DNA of 8,750 nt from Prolixibacteraceae bacterium (GTDB lineage Bacteria > Bacteroidota > Bacteroidia > Bacteroidales > Prolixibacteraceae). A program made the translations under genes and the position numbers. Within the stretch, counting starts at the first letter, position 1. Every line of letters begins with the position of its first letter. The notes beneath the pieces were generated by a model. That model saw nothing but the letters and a program-made list of their open reading frames with translations, was not told the origin of the DNA and did not search any database. Positions 4,663 through 8,750 of this stretch are shown here, piece by piece. The DNA is taken from contig JAFGDX010000560.1 in the NCBI GenBank assembly GCA_016931875.1, positions 1-8,750 on the forward strand, in the 5' to 3' direction.

Positions 4663-7600
4663 TCATTCTGATTCTTTTCTCCGGAATAATGCGCCCATTT
4701 TTTGCAGTAATTCATCAAAAGTATTGTAATCTTCCTGAAAGGTAAAACCTACTCCCTGTGTGTATGGGGCGGTTTCATAAATTAAATTGTTGTTCGAACG
4801 GTTGTAGGCTTTTAGCTGAATTTTGCCGCTTGGAATGAGTTTTACATTGATGTCAAAATCGCCCACCAGCTGGCTGTTGTTGGTTGAATTTGGGTTGGCA
4901 TTGTTCCCGATATTTCCATTGATGGTGACCCGGTCGTTAAACATTTGTGTGCTGAGGGCAAGTTCAATTTCATCGTTGGTAATTTGGTTCCCCGGGCGGT
5001 AATTGAAACCCACATCCACTACATTGCTGATTTGCGAAAGCCAGTTGCTCAACTGGTTTGAAAACAATTCGCTGGCAGTGGTGCCAATCACATTCGGGTT
5101 TTGGGCTTCAAAAGTTCCCCTGAGGTATTCTGGTGTATAAAATTTACCCAGCACCAAAAGCGAAAGTATTTGTTTGTTCATTTCCTCGTCGGTACTAAAA
5201 TATTGTTGCACTTCATCTACAACACCACGTTCTTCAACCGTTGGAAAATCAATTTCAAACTGAATATTTGGATTTGACAATTCATCCGTAAGTAAAATTT
5301 TACATTCTACAGGTATACGCTGGCTTTGATAAATATTAGCCTCTTTCATTAGTAAATCATAAAGCGAGGCTTTTAACTTGTATACCGCATTTAAATTGAT
5401 GTTTGCGTTGTAGGGGTTGCCCGACCAAACCAAACTGCCCCCCTGTTCAATTGTAAAACGTTTGTTAATAACGTTTTGCAGGGTAAAAAGGTAATCTCCT
5501 CTGTTAATGGTGTAATTGCCCGATAAGGTAATATTGCCTTCATTATCCATTCCGAAAAGTAAAATTCCTTCGCCCTGTGCTCTGATTACATCGCCAATTT
5601 GTGAGTTGTAAATCAGCTGGGCGCGGGCATCCGAAGTGGCCCTGATGGTTAAATTGAGCTGAAAGTTTCCTTCGTCATCATCGTTTCTGGCAAAATACAA
5701 TTTTCGCTCTTCCGGTTGGTTTTCAGAAAGAAACTGAATAAAATCATATTGTTCAATTTCACTTTCATTGTCGAGCATAATATTTACGTTTGTTCCGGGT
5801 AAGGTTGTTCCCGAGCCATTTAAAATAACATCTTTCCGGAAGCCTGTTACTGAGAGTCTTCCGTTGGCAAATACTTTCCCGTAAAATTGGGCATTGTTGC
5901 CGGGGAGTGTATTTATTGCCATTATTTTTGGCGAATGCAAAAGAAGATCGTAGTACATGTTCTGGAAATTGGTATGCACCAGTGTTCCGCCAAAAGTGCC
6001 CGGGTTGTTTTCTTCGTCTCTGATGGTAATGTTATCAAAAAGAATAGTATCACCTTTAAAGTAAACTGAATCGCTGAAGGTGTATCCTACCTGGGTGTAA
6101 TCGATGGTAAGACCCGCGTTGGAACCATACAAAGCGCCGGTTAAAAGTATTTTTTCGGGTGTGCCGTGCAGTTTCAGGCTGCCGGTGGCAAAGCCATGAA
6201 TGTCGGAGAAATTTTTCCGGATCAGCGTTTCCAGCAATACCACCGACAGGCTGTCGGTGGAAATATCGTAATCGAGTTTTTTTTCTGAAGGTTTGTAGCT
6301 TCCCCTCGCATACAACCGTTGTTTGTTGTTGTTTTCAATTTCCAGTTCCGAATCTAATATAGATGCAATATTGTTCCAGTAATTGGTAAAAACAACATCG
6401 CCAATTTCCTGGTCCTTAAATCTGAAGTCTGTAATTCCCACATCCGATAAAATCATTCGCTGGTTATAAAAATCGAAAATACCAGCCGAGCCATTAAGAA
6501 TACCCGAAATTTCGAGTTCGCGATGTAAATAATTTTCAAAATGCCCCAGATTTATATTTTCAAACTTGGCGGAAAGAATGTTTGATTTGTCTTCCGAAAT
6601 TTTTCCGTCGATGGTAACCTGCTGCGAACCGTTAAAAAACCGGAAATCATTTATTTCATAACTTGTGGAATCAATCACTGCTGAAAAAGGGGAAATTTGC
6701 CACACAGAGTCGGCAATAAAAATTTGGGAAGGTGTTCCTTCAATTTGAATCAAAGGGTGGTTCACCGAATCTTTTTGGCTGAATATGGTTTTGGTTTGAA
6801 TGGTTCCGCTGTAGGTTAGATCGCCTGCATTGGCCCACGAAATCTGGTTGTCGATAACATCATCTGAAATTTTTGAGTCGATGGTTAGATTGTGCAGAGA
6901 CATCCCGTTTTTTAGCATTACCTCGCCAAACCTGAATTTCGAGGTGTATGCATCGCCTTTGGGTTTGTTCCCGATAAAAATGTTTTTTAGCATTACATTT
7001 TTTGTGGCTACCCCCGGAATACTACCTTCCAGTTCAAAAACCGTATTTTCTGAATCCAGCCTTCCGTAAAGTAGAAAAGGTGTTTCAATTTTAAACCCGG
7101 GGAGAAATATGGTGGTAATCGTATCGAGGTTTTTTACATCAATCTGATAATCAAAAATATTGTCTTTTGCCTGGGCCAGTTTTTCATAGTTTGTGGCAGG
7201 CAGATAACGCCCTGCATTTTTCCGGAAGGCATCCAGAATACTTTGGAAATCGTATTTACCCGAAACTTTCAGGTGGAAAAAATCGGAGTTGAAAGTTAAC
7301 ACACTGCCCGTATCGGAATGAACTGAATTTAGTTCCATATCGTTTAGGGTAAACTGGCCGTTCCGGTTTTTGTAGAAACCATCTTCAACCATAATAAAAC
7401 CTTCCAGGTTATCCAGTTTGTCGCCTTTAAAATTGGCCGCCATATTAAATGCCATTTCCGAAGCCGGGAAATGACTGCTCAGGTTGAGTTGACCGGGTAG
7501 TGCTTTATCAAGATGCAGGTTGAAGTTGAATTCAGGAATTTCGGGGTTTAAATTTACCTGCCCTGTAAAATCAAATTTTAAATTCGGATCGTTAACCACC

Positions 7601-8750
7601 AGGAGCCCGTCAAACATTTTGTTGTCGAGTGTTCCGTCGAGTGCAATATTTTTGTACGCATAACCATTGGCTTCCAGTTCTGAAATAAAACCGTTGAATT
7701 TGCCGTTTAAAGTGCCAACCTCTCTGCTGTAAAAACCATCCACATTGCCGTCAAACGTTACACTTCCAATGTTTTCTATTTTAAATAATTCACCCAGTTC
7801 AAAGGTTTTGGTATTTACTTTTCCGCGGTAGGTAATTGCCCCTTCCGATTGCGGGGTGACCGAAATATCGGTGGTTAGTGTCCCCATGTTGCTCGAAAAG
7901 GTCCCGAAGGCAACAAAGTCGGTTAAAAACCCCGAGAAATTGCCCCGGTAAGTTATGGTTCCGGCTTCGTAAAACGATTCGGGAAAATTTAGCGATTTTA
8001 CCTGAGACACTGCAGGCAGTTTGATTTTGTTTAAATCAGAAAAATCGGTTTTTGAAAGTTTAAGGTCCACAAAAATGTACATATTTTCCACATCGGTAAT
8101 TTCGTTCACATAAAAATCGAAAAATGCGGATGTGTTTTTACCGGTTTTTATTACCAGGTTTTTTCCTTTTAAATCGTCAATATTCCCGTAAACCTGCCCC
8201 GATAAATTTACGTTCATGTCCATCCCTTTGAGTGAAGGCAAGAGTTCTGCCACTTCGTAAAAACTAATGTCCGAATCAGAAAACCGGAAATCGATTTCAG
8301 CCGATGCCAGCGAACGTTTGCTGTTTTCGCCAAAGTTAAAACTGGCCGAGGTATTTTGTATTTCCGAATGGGTTGTTTTCAGATACAAACTGTCGATGCG
8401 GATATTCTTTTTGAAAAGAGCAAAATGGGCTGAGAAATTGCTGATAAACAGGTTTTTGCTGTCGTTAAGGTTCAGGTTGTTAATTTTGAATAATACGGAG
8501 TCGGGTTGCAGTTTGAAATCTGAAATATCAAAATTAATGTTGTTCAGGAACATTGTCTTTTTTTCCTGCGCATACAAATCGGCAAATGTTATCCCCGACT
8601 GGTAAAATGAAAAGTTATTGCAATTGATTTTCCACAGGTTTACGCTGTCCTTTTCCGTTCTCAGGGCATTAAGAATGTAACTGAAATTAAAATGGGTTAC
8701 CGAATCACGTTTCACATTTATTTTGTTCCCAACAAGTGAAAGTTCATCAA
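4663..8750 (-). CDS. tamB: TamB-family translocation/assembly protein, N-terminus beyond window edge
   Basis: The frame is open from the right edge to the TGA at 4665-4663, giving 1361 visible residues. A GTG at 8715-8713 could be taken as a start, but the frame continues upstream in the same style (DELSLVGNKIN before it), so that codon is an internal Val. The true N-terminus, expected to carry a membrane anchor, is missing. The body is a long run of alternating hydrophobic/polar beta strands with repeated Asn/Gly turns, as in the AsmA/TamB groove proteins. The C-terminal TamB domain (DUF490) spans about residues 960-1345, with GDYLFTLQNVINKRFTIEQG near 1083-1102 and the conserved GNPYNANINLNAVYKL following. 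TamB anchors in the inner membrane and bridges the periplasm to a TamA/TamL-type outer-membrane partner, aiding outer-membrane protein or phospholipid delivery. No partner gene is in the window. Closely related AsmA-like lipid-transfer proteins are the alternative. Confidence 0.88.
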   Translation of the reverse strand, partial: DELSLVGNKINVKRDSVTHFNFSYILNALRTEKDSVNLWKINCNNFSFYQSGITFADLYAQEKKTMFLNNINFDISDFKLQPDSVLFKINNLNLNDSKNLFISNFSAHFALFKKNIRIDSLYLKTTHSEIQNTSASFNFGENSKRSLASAEIDFRFSDSDISFYEVAELLPSLKGMDMNVNLSGQVYGNIDDLKGKNLVIKTGKNTSAFFDFYVNEITDVENMYIFVDLKLSKTDFSDLNKIKLPAVSQVKSLNFPESFYEAGTITYRGNFSGFLTDFVAFGTFSSNMGTLTTDISVTPQSEGAITYRGKVNTKTFELGELFKIENIGSVTFDGNVDGFYSREVGTLNGKFNGFISELEANGYAYKNIALDGTLDNKMFDGLLVVNDPNLKFDFTGQVNLNPEIPEFNFNLHLDKALPGQLNLSSHFPASEMAFNMAANFKGDKLDNLEGFIMVEDGFYKNRNGQFTLNDMELNSVHSDTGSVLTFNSDFFHLKVSGKYDFQSILDAFRKNAGRYLPATNYEKLAQAKDNIFDYQIDVKNLDTITTIFLPGFKIETPFLLYGRLDSENTVFELEGSIPGVATKNVMLKNIFIGNKPKGDAYTSKFRFGEVMLKNGMSLHNLTIDSKISDDVIDNQISWANAGDLTYSGTIQTKTIFSQKDSVNHPLIQIEGTPSQIFIADSVWQISPFSAVIDSTSYEINDFRFFNGSQQVTIDGKISEDKSNILSAKFENINLGHFENYLHRELEISGILNGSAGIFDFYNQRMILSDVGITDFRFKDQEIGDVVFTNYWNNIASILDSELEIENNNKQRLYARGSYKPSEKKLDYDISTDSLSVVLLETLIRKNFSDIHGFATGSLKLHGTPEKILLTGALYGSNAGLTIDYTQVGYTFSDSVYFKGDTILFDNITIRDEENNPGTFGGTLVHTNFQNMYYDLLLHSPKIMAINTLPGNNAQFYGKVFANGRLSVTGFRKDVILNGSGTTLPGTNVNIMLDNESEIEQYDFIQFLSENQPEERKLYFARNDDDEGNFQLNLTIRATSDARAQLIYNSQIGDVIRAQGEGILLFGMDNEGNITLSGNYTINRGDYLFTLQNVINKRFTIEQGGSLVWSGNPYNANINLNAVYKLKASLYDLLMKEANIYQSQRIPVECKILLTDELSNPNIQFEIDFPTVEERGVVDEVQQYFSTDEEMNKQILSLLVLGKFYTPEYLRGTFEAQNPNVIGTTASELFSNQLSNWLSQISNVVDVGFNYRPGNQITNDEIELALSTQMFNDRVTINGNIGNNANPNSTNNSQLVGDFDINVKLIPSGKIQLKAYNRSNNNLIYETAPYTQGVGFTFQEDYNTFDELLQKMGALFRRKESE

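Noticed and set aside
8267..8605. 112-residue plus-strand frame opposite the TamB-like gene
   Set aside because: It is a shadow of a long, continuous minus-strand coding frame, with no domain or supporting context.
1..8750. A novel defence, mobile or biosynthetic system in this window
   Set aside because: Every long coding frame belongs to a known envelope or transport family. There are no integrase, transposase, toxin, nuclease or CRISPR signatures and no sign of foreign composition.

Overview
All genes in this window lie on the minus strand. The sequence is AT-rich, and the start regions mostly lack Shine-Dalgarno motifs and have A/T-rich leaders instead. Together with the protein types (a large TamB-like protein, a split TolA/TonB-style transducer, an NhaD antiporter), this points to a Bacteroidota bacterium. 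An environmental Marinilabiliales/Prolixibacteraceae-type lineage would fit, but that finer placement is only an inference.

In transcription order (high to low coordinates) the layout is as follows. (1) 8750-4663: a very large TamB-family envelope protein whose N-terminus lies beyond the right edge of the window. (2) 4662-4489: a 174-base AT-rich regulatory gap with a possible promoter and helically phased TTGA/TCAA half-sites. (3) 4488-3109: an NhaD-type Na+/H+ antiporter. (4) 3108-2957: an intergenic region with a perfect 10-bp stem followed by a T-rich tract, most likely an intrinsic terminator. (5) 2956-817: a compact exbB-exbD-tonB operon with spacings of 9 bases and 1 base. (6) 816-715: a short gap with a near-perfect palindrome. 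(7) 714-1: a YitT-family membrane protein that runs off the left edge and so lacks its C-terminus.

Functionally this is a cell-envelope and membrane-energetics neighbourhood. ExbB, ExbD and TonB form the inner-membrane motor that passes proton-motive force to TonB-dependent outer-membrane transporters. NhaD exchanges Na+ for H+ and so affects the same ion gradients. The TamB-like protein probably spans the periplasm and assists outer-membrane protein or lipid traffic. The YitT protein is a multi-pass inner-membrane protein of uncertain substrate.

I see no RNA genes, CRISPR, insertion sequences or phage genes, and no convincing new system. The most interesting points are regulatory: an unusually strong Shine-Dalgarno for tonB inside the end of exbD, a terminator-like hairpin directly before exbB, and phased repeats upstream of nhaD.
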